Positions 1 to 15,100 of a stretch of DNA of 64,000 nucleotides are shown in pieces (within the stretch, counting starts at the first letter, position 1; each line of letters opens with the position of its first letter). Source of the stretch: Neelides folsomi (taxonomy: Eukaryota; Arthropoda; Collembola; Neelipleona; Neelidae). The DNA is taken from positions 62,001 through 126,000 of the forward strand of contig JAQGBZ010000068.1 in NCBI GenBank assembly GCA_034687125.1. The letters are read 5' to 3'. The notes beneath the pieces are model-generated. The model saw nothing but the letters and a program-made list of their open reading frames with translations, was not told where the DNA came from and did no database searches. The position numbers were made by a program, and so were the translations under genes.

Positions 1-3000
1 CATCAGACACACTCTTGGCCTTTAGCAAAATTGAAGTTAATTTTAATTATATCTACACGGATGAGTAAACATGTATTAATTTACACTATTTACATACTCC
101 AACACAATGCATGTATATTATCTGCCTACGTAAATTACCATATATTGTACATGCATTGTATATATTGTATTTTATGAAAGAGATAGTAGATACATATTTG
201 TAGTAGATATCAAAGACTGGGGTTTGATTATCAAAAGCAAATATATTTGAGCTTTCAATTAGGAACAAAAAGGGAATTTATAACATTGTTAATATTTCAA
301 TAAAACCAGCCTTGCTTAAAAGCAACTTTTCCATTCAAACTATCTGTTTAATTGGGAAGAAGGAACTCGTAATTGATTAATGAAATTCAATTGAAAGATA
401 TGGAACTATTAAGGGAGCGTTAATTAGGTGTAAAAGCACTTTCCTGATAAAATCCTTTGATTTGAAAAATAAATGAGCCTTCGTGTTCGGATCCAATTAT
501 AAATATTTCTTGGACAAAAGAACACATGAAACAATGTAAAAGGTGTAAAATGTATGTTAATGCCTTAATACCCAGCTATTTTCCCTTTCCGAATTTAAAC
601 ACTTTTACACCTTTTATTAAGGATCAGACTAATTTAGTAACAAATAAGCACATAAATAAATAGTTTTGGAGGATTTATGTTTGGTGTGAGTGATGAATGA
701 CCTGGCGCCTCTTCGACTCCTTCAAAGCAAATGGGAATTGGCCGGAAAGTCGAGGAAGCAATAAACCCTTCACCTATTCACTCATTCGTACCCCGATTAT
801 TTATCTATATTCATTCACCTCTCCCGGGTATTTATAGTTGCGGGGGTTAAGAAGCATAAATTTAACTCTGCGTGTCACCCGCACAATTATCAATCAAACA
901 CCAGGTCTCATTTTTCTCTTGATTGCATCAACCCAAACCAGCTCCATCACTTTCATGTTCTTCCTCGCCTCCCATGCCTCACTCTGACTTTATCTCAAAT
1001 GAGAACGCGTCCTTTCAGGGAAGGTTCATTACCATTTTGAAACAGAGGCTCATTGTTCAAAAGACCCTCATCCTTAAATATCCATCCTTAAATATCCAGC
1101 TCTGAATAAATAATAATAACAATAACTGTCTTTATACAACTTATGTTACCTCGAGATATTCATAGCTAGATGTTTCGCATCTCTACTGATAATAATAAAT
1201 ATTCAGATTGAGATTCAATTTAGGAAAAATTAAATCAATTATTTCCATTTAGCATGTTCCTACTTATGGCATTGTTCTATATTTGTCGCTATCACATATC
1301 GAATCTATTGTTTTTTTCTAGAGATTTTTATTTTAATTCGGACAGAAAAAATCATAATTTACTCTGTAAGTGTAGAATCTTAATAAAAATCTGCACAAGG
1401 AGATATGTCATATTTTTTAAAAACAATTTGTTAATAAAGGAATTTGATTTTAAAAGGGACGGATTTACATTTAAAAACACCTTATACAGAAAAATGCATT
1501 TTTTTGACTTACAAGAATGTGGATATACTCCTTTATCCTTCAAGTCTTCCATTTAAAGTAAACAATGGCTAATCTTTTCCCTGTCATCTTTCCTTTCTTT
1601 CGTCTCTCTTACTAGAGTTGGAATTCATGCCCGATGTAACATTATTAATTATAGAATCAAGCCATCATATAAATATAGTATATATTTTTTATAAATGATC
1701 TTAAATACGTAGTTATTGTTTCTCATGTATCCTAGTTTAAACCTGAAAACAGCTACAGAATAATCACTCTGTACGAGTGAGTAAGGTTTTAAATTGAAGA
1801 GATTGCAATTTGGTAAAATTCATTTGAGACTAGGAGCGAAAAGAAGGTTAAAGTTTATGAAGCGGATGTGATTGGGAGTTAAAGATTGGATGGAGATGGG
1901 ATGGGTCGTGTGTGATTGAAATCTCTCACCGTCCACCCGAGAAAGCTCTCTGTTTCAGGACCAATATATTCAGGATAATCTTCTTAATAGGCCAGACCGT
2001 CATTCTGGTCTTCTTTTCCCAATTGAATCTATGACCCAAGACTCGAAGCCCTTCAACCATTTACGCCCCATTTCTTCCCCTGCTGTCTCCCATTGTTAAA
2101 TCCCCTCCGCGTCTCTCATTCCCTTACTCCGAATGGGTCTGGAGCTTCGGAGAACCTTATTATGTCCCTTCACTCAATCACTCCCACTTTGTCTCTCACG
2201 AGAAACAAAAAAGAATTGGTGCTGGTTCCAAATGTCCCATTTGCTCTCTTGGCTCCTCAATTCCTCCAGTTAATTAAATATCAACGGCCGTGTAAACACA
2301 GAATCTCAATTCTCTCGTCCCACTTCCTACATTTCCTTTTGCATTTATTTATCCCACTGGCTGAGAGAGACAAAATGTTTAATGTGTGTGCTTATGTTTA
2401 CAATTACTCCTCATCTGCGTGGGGAAAAAAGGCGGGGATTACTCCTGGGTTTTGTGTTTATGCCTCCTTGGGTTAAAACTCACTACTTATGGTATCCTTC
2501 CAACCCCTCAAGTGTTGGAGAAGTGAAATTTATAGCCCAGGTATTTAAATTTTACAGACTTCGAGAGGGGGATGACGGGTGAGCAAAAAATAATGCGTGT
2601 AAAGGAGAGATTTGTAAACGACGCCCGGAGTTGGAAATTCCATGTATTTGGTCCATCCTTGGCTATCTTTAGCATGGGGGAAAGAGTGTGCATATGTCTC
2701 CTGATGGGACAGACGAGGGTTCGAGTGAAGGAACTCGTCGTCTTATTTTGGAAGGAGAAAGAAGCTGGCAAGGGTTGCTCCAGAAGGAAGCACGTGCTTC
2801 CTCTCCAGCTTAATTATCTCCTTTAGTTCCCCGACGTGAGTCTCGGCCTACGCACCTCAAACACTTCTTTCCGCAAATCTTAGTCACTCACAATTCCCTC
2901 ATTAAATCGACACTCACAGTGGCCCAAACTTTTATTACCATTAGCAGGGAGAGACATTGGTGAAAATGAAAAAAGAATAAATTAAGATATTGTGGGAGTG

Positions 3001-3069
3001 TTCAACATCACACGAATGAGTGATTTGGTGATTTCATATATAGGAAGAGTGCAAACTACCCAATAAAAC
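1..3069. other. Upstream flank of the navigator gene
   Basis: I see no convincing coding exon here. Most of it is AT-rich; 690-1000 and 1860-2850 are richer in G+C with pyrimidine-rich runs. An upstream non-coding exon or a second promoter could lie here but I cannot point to one. Confidence 0.5.
3034..3042 (+). promoter_or_regulatory. TATA-like motif before exon 1
   Basis: The string tcatatata sits about 30 bases before the start codon at 3070. If used as a TATA box it would give a very short 5' UTR. In such AT-rich DNA chance matches are common, so this is weak. Confidence 0.25.
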
Positions 3070-3165
3070 ATGTCTTGCAGTAGCATTAAAATCAAAAGTT
3101 CTTATGCTGATGAATTGTATAGGAACTTTTATCCTTCTTCTGATTCAAACAAGTCGATTATTCAG
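3070..3165 (+). CDS. sick: sick exon 1, start codon
   Basis: Encodes 32 residues starting MSCSSIKIKSSYADELY and ending in a phase-0 donor (cag/gtttga). An in-frame TAA lies at 3064-3066, six bases before the ATG, so translation of this exon begins here unless an unseen splice enters it. It joins in frame to the IYTDWANYYLEK start of the CH domain. The N-terminus is shorter than in vertebrate NAV2 and shows no known motif. Confidence 0.75.
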
Positions 3166-6100
3166 GTTTGAAGGAAAAGAAAAATGTTTTATCCTGATTA
3201 TCTTGATTTCTTCATGTCATTGTCTTTTCTCATTAATTAATACTCGTATAATTGCAATAAACAAGAAATAAATTATGTATCACCTTACATAAAACTAATT
3301 ATAATTTTAGGGTTGGTTCAATTAACAATTTTTACATTGTGCACGTGTTAAATTCAACTTTTATTTTTATTTCAGATATACACGGATTGGGCCAATTACT
3401 ATCTGGAAAAGGCAAAATGCAAACGACAAATACAAGATCTTCAAGTCGACGTTACCGATGGAGTCATTTTGTCAGACGTCGTCGAAGCAGTCAGTAAGTG
3501 GAATATTTAATTCCTGTTCATTATTATGCCAATAAATAGCGATATTCTTATTAGTTTAAATTCACATACGTGCTCTTTTAGTGTGTGTGTGAGTGAATGA
3601 TTTATTAAAACTTGAATAGAAGTCTTTTCAATAAAATAGGTGAGATAAATAGTTCTTTGAATAGAATGAAAAATGATTTCTTGTGTATATTTTACGTGTA
3701 GGTATAACTTTTAGATAGATAAGGCATTATATAAAGTAAATAATATATACCTACATATATTTATGAAATAACGCCAAAATGCCATGTATAATAGAAACAG
3801 AGCCTATGTGACAAAATGACAAAAAGAGCAAATTTGTTTTCTATTCAATTGACCAAAAGACTCCTTTGGAAAATGAACCCTTTTGAAAGGTGAGAAATTA
3901 CCTGAGATAAATCATTTCCACCAAACTCACACGTTCTTGGTCATTTTATAGCTATCGTCATCACACACAAAAGTACAATTGATCGATTAATTTTTCCTAT
4001 TCGTTATGAAAAGAATGATGCGAGTACTTTATTATAAAATTATTAGCATTTTATACCTACTAATCTAGTAAGTATTTAGTAATTTAAGTTTTCTTTGAAT
4101 TGTTTAATACTTCCAATTAGGTTTGAAGAAAGGGTAATCCGTTTAGATTTATTGTAAGCCTCAGTTCATTTGAAGTGATTATTGGTATCATGGGGGTTGA
4201 AGAAAAGTGAAAGAGTTTACATGAAGCTTGAAGATTAGTAAAAAGACGTTCCTCTGGTTGAACTTGGGAAGACTCATAGAAAAATGAGTCGGAGGGAGGT
4301 TGAACTTCTTTCTCATGTTCTTAATGTTCGCTTCCTTCCTCCATTTGGCAGTCAAGACAAGACAGATTGCTCCACTCTGACTGCCCTTAGCTCTTTTCCA
4401 TCTAAATCTTGATTTAGATTCGTTTAAAGAGATGGGGAAGTATAATTGTAATAGACCCATGTCGTCCCCAGTTGAAGGATTTAAAAGTGAGGGAATGAGG
4501 GGGGGATTCTCCCCACTTTGAATCCACACCACTTCGTAATAGGACTGTAATGTAGGTATATAATAAATGGGATGCAAGGCTCAGATCCATCAATCTCTTA
4601 CCATTCTCATCAAACGGAGATTAATTTACAACGTGTATCAAAGCACATCCGAGTTTCTAATTTCATTCTTCTTTCTTATTCCAGCGAACCAAAAAATTCC
4701 AGATGTCGTTCGCAAGCCCAAGAATTCGTCTCAAATGGTAAGTTCATACTTTTTATTAAACCTTCACTTTTTATCCTTCTCAACGACAAACCTCCAAAGG
4801 CTTTTTGACTGCCCTAGACATTGAAACTAAAAAATGCATACTAACTAAGGTTTAAGACTAAGGTTTAAGACAAATTGAATCCAATTTTAATCCTTATTAT
4901 TACCAGTATAATCTTATTAATGGTCATTAAATTCATGTCACTTTCACCTAGCAAAATTCTGCCAGTGTAGAATTCATTTAGGGAAATTATATTTCCATAT
5001 ATTGAGTCAAGTTGGAAAGAAGTCGTATGTATTTACAGCAAAAAACGAGCCACGTGTTGGCGACGAAGAGGATTAAGAATAGCTCATCGTCATCTCTTAA
5101 GGGAGCTGAGGGATCAATTGAATCCTCTAGGAATACTAATGCACTCTTTCACACAAATAACCAACACGACGACGGCTGACTTCGATTCTGATAAGAGAAC
5201 AGCATTAGACACCACACGACTTTGATATAGATCTCCCCATGTGCTTCCACAGGGAAGATTTCAAAGGGGGAAGACGAGTCTGAAAGATTCCACGAATCCT
5301 CTTGGTGAAAGAAACCCTTCTCGATCCCCTATCTAATGCTACCATTATTCATAATAATATAGGTAATATATTATATAAATATATTACCTATATTATTAGT
5401 ATCAAGTGAATTATAAGATCTCATCTTAATCCCAAGGAAAGGTATTTTGAAATCAATCTTGATCAATCGAGTTCCACACAACTCTTCCCCTTCTACCACA
5501 AAAGTAAATACTAAACGTGATTGGTAAGAAGTGAAACGATTCTATGTGGTATGTTATCCGATCTTATAATGCCTATTCTGCCAATTCCTTTGTATTCATA
5601 CAACAACTATCTGTGTTAAATACTATTTTGCTAAAATGGGTGGACGGCCGAAAATCAGCCCGGAATTTGAAAGTATTGTGAAAGCTCTCATAAGTGAAAG
5701 TTATAGTGATATTGTGGAACGGGTTAAAGAGTTTGACCACAAGATTTCCAAGGCTACAATATCCAGAATTAAAAGGCACATTGGAAAAAGAAGAGAGGCT
5801 AAAAGTCAAAATCTGAATATTCCACCTAATAAGTGTCTTCGGAGGAAAGTGGACAAGTGTTTTGAGAAGATTGCGACTTTTCACTTCCATGGAAAATCCG
5901 CCTAGCCAGAGACAAATGGCACATAAACTTGGCATATCTCAATTCACCGTGAGCAAGACAATTAAAAATGACATAAACAAATGTGTAAAAAGCAGATTGG
6001 TACATACAACACGCATGGAAACCACTCTGCGAAAAAAGAATCCCTAAGCTTTGTGGATCAGACCCACAAAGTCGTCGTGCACCACGACCACGTCACATCT

Positions 6101-9100
6101 CACAAGGCAAAGAAAACCGTTGAATATGCTGAGGATTTGAAGCAAAGATTGGGAATAACAATTATTCCAATGAAAGAAACACAAGTTAAGTCCCCCGATG
6201 CCGCTTCCATGGACTTTTTTGCTTTTGGATACCTGAAGCAACATGCAAGCAAAGCTCAAACAAAAAAAAGGAGCTTTTTTAAAATTAAAGAAGATATGGA
6301 GAACAGTCGACATCGACATGGTGAAAAAGGTCTTTGAAGCGTGGGGAAGAATGCTTTTACTCATCCATCAAATCAAATGACATCATATCAAAAACAACAA
6401 CCAAATTCACGATAAAAGAATAAAATAGAAGCGTTTCATTTTTTAGCAATCACGTTTTTATATTTGCATTTAACAGGAGTCGAAGGGCTTTTTCATGAGG
6501 TTAAATAAATACGTGATATAATGTATTAAAACTATATTTTATATAACAAAAGTTGAATCGTTGATGTTGCTTTAGGATTTGATCCATAAAATTGAAAAAA
6601 ATGATGAATATGAAAAAAATTGTATTTACATAAAACAATTAAATTTATTTTTGACTCAAAAGGAGTCTTGTTAAGTTTAACTTATGAGGAATCCAAAATA
6701 CTTGCCTAAAAAATGGAGGAAAGAAAAAAAGTTTAATTATATAATGAGTCGTTTAAAATCTCTCTCCGTTTACTTTTCTGGCAAATGTAAGATAAGTTCA
6801 TTAGTCTGCATTTATCTTATCTAATGCATATTCTATTTGCATAACATACAACTTAATGTGTGTAAGTGCTTCAACTGTTATAGCCAAATACTTTCCTAAT
6901 CTACATTTTGCATAAATATGCAACCGCAAGACCTGAATTGGGTTTAATGAGAAATCTATTTTTAACTGTCAAAGTATGAACATTTAATATGTATTTAGTA
7001 CTCGGAGTTATTTAGGTAGGAGTATACTCGAGGTAATCCAATAGGTTGGAAAAATTTACAAAATAAATATAACTATTGAAATAAAAGTAAAAATATATTC
7101 AATGAACCCGACTGACTGTGTGAATGTTTAGACTCATCTTTCTAATGCCATTTAATTAAATTACAAGTTAACGCTTACCGTTTTGAAATAGTCTAGGTTT
7201 ATAAAGTTCAAAGCCCTTATTTAGGAAATTATAGGTTTAGTAATATTCAAATAGATAATGCCATGCTCGACTATTATTTACAATTTAAGTATTCGTAAAT
7301 TGGTCATTTCATTAGAATAAAAGAAAACACAAAAGGATAGGAATGAATCACGAAACGCTCTGATAATTTCAATTTGTGTTTAAAATACAAACAAAAAATA
7401 TATATCTAAAATTCCTACTGGCATGAAGATCTTGCAGTTGGTTTTTAAATATCGCATCTAATGAAAGCTTGACACAAATTTGCATAATTGAAACTTTTCA
7501 TATTTGTCGTTTTTCAATATCAATGAATGATAACATGCAAAGATTATTCAACCTATTAAGCTATATCGATAAAATGAACTGCCTAATTTTTAAATAAATT
7601 GTAAATTAGGTCATAAATGTAATTTAACAATCCCATTATAATAAAAAATTCATTCGCTTATTTCCGATTTCTATTTTTAATTTTTAATCATAATATTGAT
7701 AAGTTTGTAATTTCTTACATTTTATAAATATATGACCTTAAACTGAATTTTATGTGATTTTTAAATGAATTTGTTAAATTGTTTTTATAAAATTGGAGAA
7801 GTTGTTTTTACTTGTCAACTTCGATTTGACTCTTCATTTCACCTCTTGAATTGTAGATTAGATTGAAGTGAAGAGACGCAGAAGGGATTTTTGTTGAAAG
7901 TTTCATTCGAAGGATCTCAAACTCCCCTGCTCCGACTTTAGAGATAAAAACTCAGCGACTCAAAGAGATTTCACAGAAGATATACATCAATACAAGGATG
8001 GATTCTCAGGCCTAGGTTCTTCCCATCTGATATGTCTTCTCGTATTATCAATCCTTCAACTTGATTGATTTTCTTCTCAAAACATTTAAAATTGTTCATA
8101 AATACTTAGCTGGTAAATGTTCACAAACAAAGTTTTACTTTCATCTCAATGACGGAGCATTTCCCCCTTTTTATATACATTATATTGCATTATAGTATTC
8201 TTGGAACTTTCTATAAGAGGTGTTGAGAGCATCCGGCTTTCACGACCAACATCATCAAATCTACCTGTACATTCAATCTTTAACCTTCTTCCTCGATTGG
8301 CCTCATTTTCAATGATGGGAGGAAATTGCAAATCATGGTATTTAAAATCCTTAATGTACAACACGCCCTTCTTCCACCACTTTTAAATGAATAATGATCG
8401 GCTTGGTCTTTTTTCACTCAAATAGGCTTCCACGTTCATCTTGTGCTTTGAACTACAATTGGGGGACAGACAATTATATTATATACATAACCTTTACTCC
8501 GTCCAAAGAAACCGGATAGGGAGAGTCGACCAATTCGTTTAACCTTTTCTGCTCCCTCCCTGAGATTTATTATTATACACAACTACCATATACATATATA
8601 CTATACCATACATACATATTTATGCATTATATGTCCTCAAATCTATGTACCATAGTATCTGTATATATAATTATTTTCTATCCTAAGCTAAACTTCCTGG
8701 TGATTACATATTTAGAAACTATGGTGTACTGTGTATGGTATGTATATCTCTGCATATTTGCTGGTTTTAGAAGATGTGTACGGTTTAGTCATCATGACAG
8801 GGATTTGGTCTGAGTAATCCATAACGTGTCTTTTAATTACGTTCCTTATAGCCATAATCCAAATACAGATTAAATTAGGGATTTCACCCAACTTATTGTT
8901 TTTAATATAATAAGTGGAAATGCAGATGTAAAAAGTTCACCGTTTAATTAAACTTTAAATTTTGTTAGATTTGGATTTTTGACAGTCGAAATGTTTGTTT
9001 CGGAAGGTTAAACTCTACAAAAATGCTGTTGAGAGTTTTGGGATTTTTGGTCATTAGCCACGTGGTTAAATGCCATCCTCATCCTTTGACTGAATGAGTA

Positions 9101-12100
9101 GAAAGTGAGAGTTTGAGCTCAATTTTGGCTTACAGTTGAAGTTTCATCTCGGAGAGAGTAAAAGCCATTAGATTTGTAGTTTAAGGAGAATCTCCCTTTT
9201 AAACATTGACTTCTAATGACTTTGAAGAGAGATCGCACTTCCTCACATTTCCCTTCTCGGATTTTCTTATCTCTGACTCGACCTTTACCTTCCCCACTTC
9301 CGTCTCAAAATACATCTTGGTCGTTGGATCGGTGAGTATTACAATGGGATGGGCTGTGTAGGCACAATAGGAATCACGACATCACTCGATCACTCTTATG
9401 TCCCCTACATACCGCGCGTCTTTTTTTGTAGAGGTGAGGAAGAGTCTTCTTCATATTATATTGTTGATATATATAGAAGCGAGAGATAGTCCGAGATACA
9501 CGTGAGGGCATTCGTTCCCCTCATCCCTTCTTCTTCCACTTGCATTCGACATTTCGGTCCAGTAGAAGGGTAGAGATGTGTGAAGACGAGTCGACCTCCT
9601 TTGCCATCCTTTATTCTCCTACCATAAATCTTACTTTAGTGAAGAGTTCAAACTCCCTCAATTTACTAGTTGATTCACTCAGCTTCATGTCTCTTCACAT
9701 ATTAACCATTTTCATTTTCCAAATTGTTCACTCCTAGTCTTGTTCTTTGATTGTGCTTCTTCATTTTTAAATCATCGTTCTCTAAAAATTACACCAATGA
9801 ACAACATTATAAGCAATTGATTGTCATTCTTCACTCTCTTTCTCACTCTTTCTGGTGAGTTCATATTTTATTTTTTATGTAATATATAGTACATGTACTT
9901 ATAAACATTACGTAGAGTACAATATACTTTAAATTACTTTTTTGTATTAAAACGTATCTTAAATAAATTTTCGAAATTTGCACAATGATAAAGTATAAAT
10001 GTAAAAGAGAGGTTTGCCTATCTTAGTAAGTAAAGCATATAGTATATAAAATTATTTTCATGAAGCCATGAAGGTAGAATTTCTTATTTTATATATAAAT
10101 AATTACATGCAATACATGTTATCTACTTGGTATTATTGTCATTTATATGAAAGTAATAGTTTTTATATATTATTCTGTGAACGAACGAGGAAGGTGTATA
10201 ATTATCATATATTAGGCAATTGCGTATGTATTGCTCAATCTTAAGTGTCACTTGTCGCCCTAAAGACCTTTAGTTTTTATGCATAAATAAACTCCCTTTT
10301 TTGAATTTTTCTTTTGAAGTATGTGGAAGAATTTTAAGTAATGTTGAATATTTTACCTTAACTTCACCATCTTAACCGAACAGAAAGCTGAAGCATTTGG
10401 AGGCCTTAAGCTCAAACTCGCATACCGTACATTCAGATGGATACTTTTAAGTTATTTGAGGAAGAAAATGGCTCGAAGCCTCGCAAATGTGAATACGCTC
10501 CTTTGTGCATTGTGAAAAATGCGTAGGAGATTTGAAGTTTTTAAAATATACATATACACGGAATGCCCATTAATTATATCTTATCCTCGCCGATTTCATT
10601 CATTACTCAGGATGATCATCAGTGAGGAATCGACTTGAATTAAAAGAACCCCTGCATTCTTTTTAATTTCCATTTGCATACAGACATTATTTCCGACTCA
10701 AATCTCGTTCCTTTTCTCATTATGAGGAGAATGCCAATATGGGCACTTTTCCACTGTTCATCGAGGGTTACAGACCCCATATCTCACCATTTAATTTATT
10801 CGCAACCAAAGGTTCCAATATGCGATATAATCATAAGATAAAAGTCATAAACGAGTATTCTTCATCATATCAGCTAAAATACCTCTATACATAATCTAAT
10901 ATAATAATATACTTCTTTAATTTATGTTTATTGATGACTTCATGTCAAATAAATTAGACAAGCGTGGAAGCTAATCAAATGTTTGATCAAGAAATTGAAC
11001 CATCACTTTTGTAAAAGTATATTATTTATTCTGACACAAATTGAAAGGGACGTCATAAATAAATTTTATTGCTCTAATTGTTTCAGTAATACGTAGGTGC
11101 TTTGGTTATGTTAGGTTTTTATTATTTTAGATCGGCATATGTATGGTATTCATATATTAAATTTAATCTTCTTCGTCGTATTCGTATATGACAAATGTAT
11201 GCAGCTTGCCTTTCTCTACATACCTACGTTCCATATATCTCAAGTAAAGATTTTCAGTCTCCTTCAGTTCCCCCCAACTCCCGCACCTTCTCGTTAGTGT
11301 TGTTAAACACCTCGATTATTGTTAATTTGTTTAGCTCAATTTCTTTAAAGGACTGCATACATTCGTCATAAACGAATAGGACGAAGATGAAATTTAATTT
11401 GAAATTAAATGAGCCTTACCTTAAGGTGAAATTTAATTGTAATTAAATGAAGTTTTCGGAGTCCTTGAAGTGTATGATCCCACCCTCCTCACCCTATATT
11501 ATTTTTCTCTAAACAATACATGTACTTACTTTAAAGTTACACTAACCAGAAGGTGCGGGATTTTGGGGAACTGAGGGAGACCGAAAATCTTTACTTGAGA
11601 TATATGGAACGTAGGTAGGTAGAGAAAGGCAAGCTGCATACATTTGTCATATACGAATAGGACGAAGAAGATTAAATTTAATTACAATTAAATTTCACCT
11701 TAAGGTAAGACTCATTTAATTTCAAATTATATTATTTGTTCATAATATATGTAACTTTATGATCTCCTCAACTTGTACATAATTTATTGGTCAATTAAAG
11801 ATTCATATAGGTAATTATTCTATTTAAAAGGTGCATAATGAACTATACTTTGTCACTTGAAAATATTTTGCAAGAAAAATTTTGTTAGATATGACACACG
11901 ACAAAAGATTTATATTTGTTCTCAAAGACATTTCATTATATTACATGAATTACAAATGGGCAATTTAGCGATTCACTTGTCAAAAGCTCAAAGACATAAA
12001 TTATCTTCTTCATGAAGTAGCATTACAACATGTACTAAAATAATAATTAAATGAACAATAAAGATAAGTTCTTTATTCAAATCTATTACTTGTCTAGAAT

Positions 12101-15100
12101 CCGGTTTTCCCGTTTTCAAACTGATCTTTTCTTATTTATGCATTTCTACCCCTTTTCACAATACGAATACGATGAGTTTAGGTTGTGTTTTTAAATCAAT
12201 TATAATTACAACTACAGTTTGTGTATCATGTTGAGTAAAGGAATAAAAGTTAATGGGGATTCAGAAAGTAATTTTAGCATTGGCTAGAAATGGATAAAAT
12301 TTGTTTGGTTGGCGAACATCAATGTAAGTTGATAATTGAAGTGAGTTGGTAATTGAAAATGTTTGAGAGGAACTCTTGGAAATTCCTATATTGGAAATAG
12401 GGGTGAAGGAAATTAAGAAGTTTCATGAAGCATGAAAGCCATGCAGTTTAGTCTTGCATACATTATTTGCTCCAAGACGGGGTTTAATGAGGATGCTGAA
12501 GAACAAGAGGGCTCCATTCATTGCAATTAGCAACTTGGCCAACTTAAGAGGTTTTGCGTGGGACAATTTTATAGAGTAATCACGTTGTAAACGCATCTTA
12601 CTGGAAACGGATCGAGGGACTCGGAAACCCTCGGTTCCAACCCTCACTTCCCCTCCCAAAAATTTATTCAGAAAGTTTGGGCCTTAAAGGAAACCTGCCC
12701 GAAATACAAACAAACGTTGAGAGTCATAGTCCATTACTTCTTTGATACGCCTTCATCTAAAAGCTCATTTGCCCTTGACACCCTCGAATCCTTTAATTAG
12801 AAGCTTTTCTTTTAATACACTTTTCCACTTTATAATCATTACCCCTTTCCATCCGAGAAACGCGGAAAAAACAAACCAACTTTTCCGTTTTTAATGTTTC
12901 AACCTTCAGAAATGCCAAGAAATTGAAAGTGCATTCCTTTAAGAGAATTCTTTAAAAGGAAAATGCGTGGAAAAGGTTAGAAAAAACATCAAGATGAGAT
13001 TAATAGAATTCTTTTAATCATGCCTCCACTTGCGTGTGACCAATTGTTTGTTTTTACTTCTGAAGGATCAGAAATGAGATTTATTTCACTTTTTCAATAA
13101 AGATTGGAAAGCGACTCCTTGGCATTTCCCTTGCTTTGTTATTATTATGACAAGTGTGCTGGGTCGACTCCGCAGGTTTCCCGTTTCCTTAATCTGGAAA
13201 GAAATGAGCCATGGGTGCTCTGGAGTCTTTTGGTGTCGCTCACTTCCAAATATCCTCCTGATGAGAATCATTTTAAAATATACCATATATAGAATAGATA
13301 GTGTCGAAACCCATATATTGTAATAAGGTAGTTACCTAGTATACAAACATAGATATTCCTTTAGTGTAATACGTATAATACGAGTACATTTAATAATATG
13401 TATCTGTGTATCTTATTTATAAAGAATATGTGGTAAAGCGTAAAAGCTTGTAAATTTCCTTTCGTATACTTTTTATTCTTTACTTACATTCATAGTTAGC
13501 TAAACAATTTTCGGAGTTATACTGTATTTTTATCTGAAAAGGGCCATATAAAAATTGCGTAGAGGCATACTACCATACACGTGTAAATATTTAATTTGGG
13601 TACGGGTTGAGTAGAATGACATATTGGACACAACATGTACTAACTAGTCTTTTACACTTGTAATATTACTATAAGTATTTGTGTATGTATACCTTATACG
13701 AGTATTTATGAAGTTGACTGGAAATGATATAAGTAACTTGATATATGGAAAAGAAGGAAATTATGCGTGTTGAGTAAACTCGTCTAAGTAAATCCAGATG
13801 GGATGAGATTCATTCATTTCATAGTTTGTCTTCACTGGCTTCCTCGTGGACTCTGTTCTTCTTTGAGCTTCTTCCGCCTTGAATCGTAAATTGTAAATAA
13901 GGGATATGGCAAGAACCATTCCCACCCTCCTTCTCTCGTTCCATCAAACTCCCTGACGCTACTGACACAAGTTCCATGTTATAATCATATTCAATAGACA
14001 AACTTACACTGAATTGATCTTTGGCAACTATTTTTCTCTGAAAAACATCACGTTCTTCTTTGTTCCTTATTCAAAATCTATGTGTGCTTCTTCTCAAAGG
14101 GGTGTTTTTATTAAAGCTAATCATATAAATTTATAAATCCTTCTTTATCAATATAATATACACATTGGTAAATAATGATTTTTCAAATTACTATATTTAG
14201 TGACTTGCAGTTTGTTTGTTATTAACATTATCCTAGTTCAGTTTTGGCATAAAGTTAATCACAGTGGACCTTTTTAATATAATAGATTTCCAAAATTTGC
14301 GCCAATTTTAAATATTCTTCACATTTAAAATAATGATAGTTTTGCTCATGGTATGGAAAGTGTATATATAAGCCATGAACTTTTGTGTTCGATCTTTGAG
14401 TGAGCGGTGGGTGGAAAAGTAGATAAATAAAAATGGGCCATTATATTATGCAAATTGACAGAAGTTAAGAGATGAAATGAGCAGGGAGCTCCCTTTGTTT
14501 AAACAACTTTTTTGGGAAAATTACTCCTCATTTGATTCTAAAATGCATCTTCATAAACCAATTTCCCAGAGAAACATTATGCGCACCTGTTCATTATAAA
14601 TACACACTATGCTAGCAAAATCGTGAGGCATAATAACATAAAAGTATCAATTTCGAAAATATACAAGTTCAAAAAACTTTTCCCTATTTATGTATTTAAT
14701 TGTGACAATGCTCACAAGGATTTTTTTCTCAATGGTAGAAATTTTGCATACCGGATCATGTCAAAATAAATAAATGTTTTGATAGTTAGTTATAATTATA
14801 ACTGTAAGTAAATACATACCATGCAATATAGACTTGGTCCACATTTTGATTTAACTTAATTTATATTCAATAAACAATTGTTCCAAATATACATATTTAC
14901 CTTTTCATAATCACAGAAATTCAATATAAAACAATAGATTCATTTAAAGATCCACTATTGTATATCTCACTTAGTCAGTTGAGCGAATTTATATATTATA
15001 ATTTGTCCTAAAATTATGTCATGTCTGTGCAAAAAATGACTGTTTACGAGGAATAAATAAACTACAAAAACTACTGTGTAGAACTGTGTAGAACGTGTAC

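Noticed and set aside
2093-2476. 127-codon plus-strand frame upstream of exon 1
   Set aside because: It opens with TTG, not ATG, shows no family resemblance, and exon 1 has an in-frame stop just before its ATG.
12423-12659. 78-codon minus-strand frame in intron 3
   Set aside because: Short, no motif, no neighbours; within chance for a G+C-richer block.
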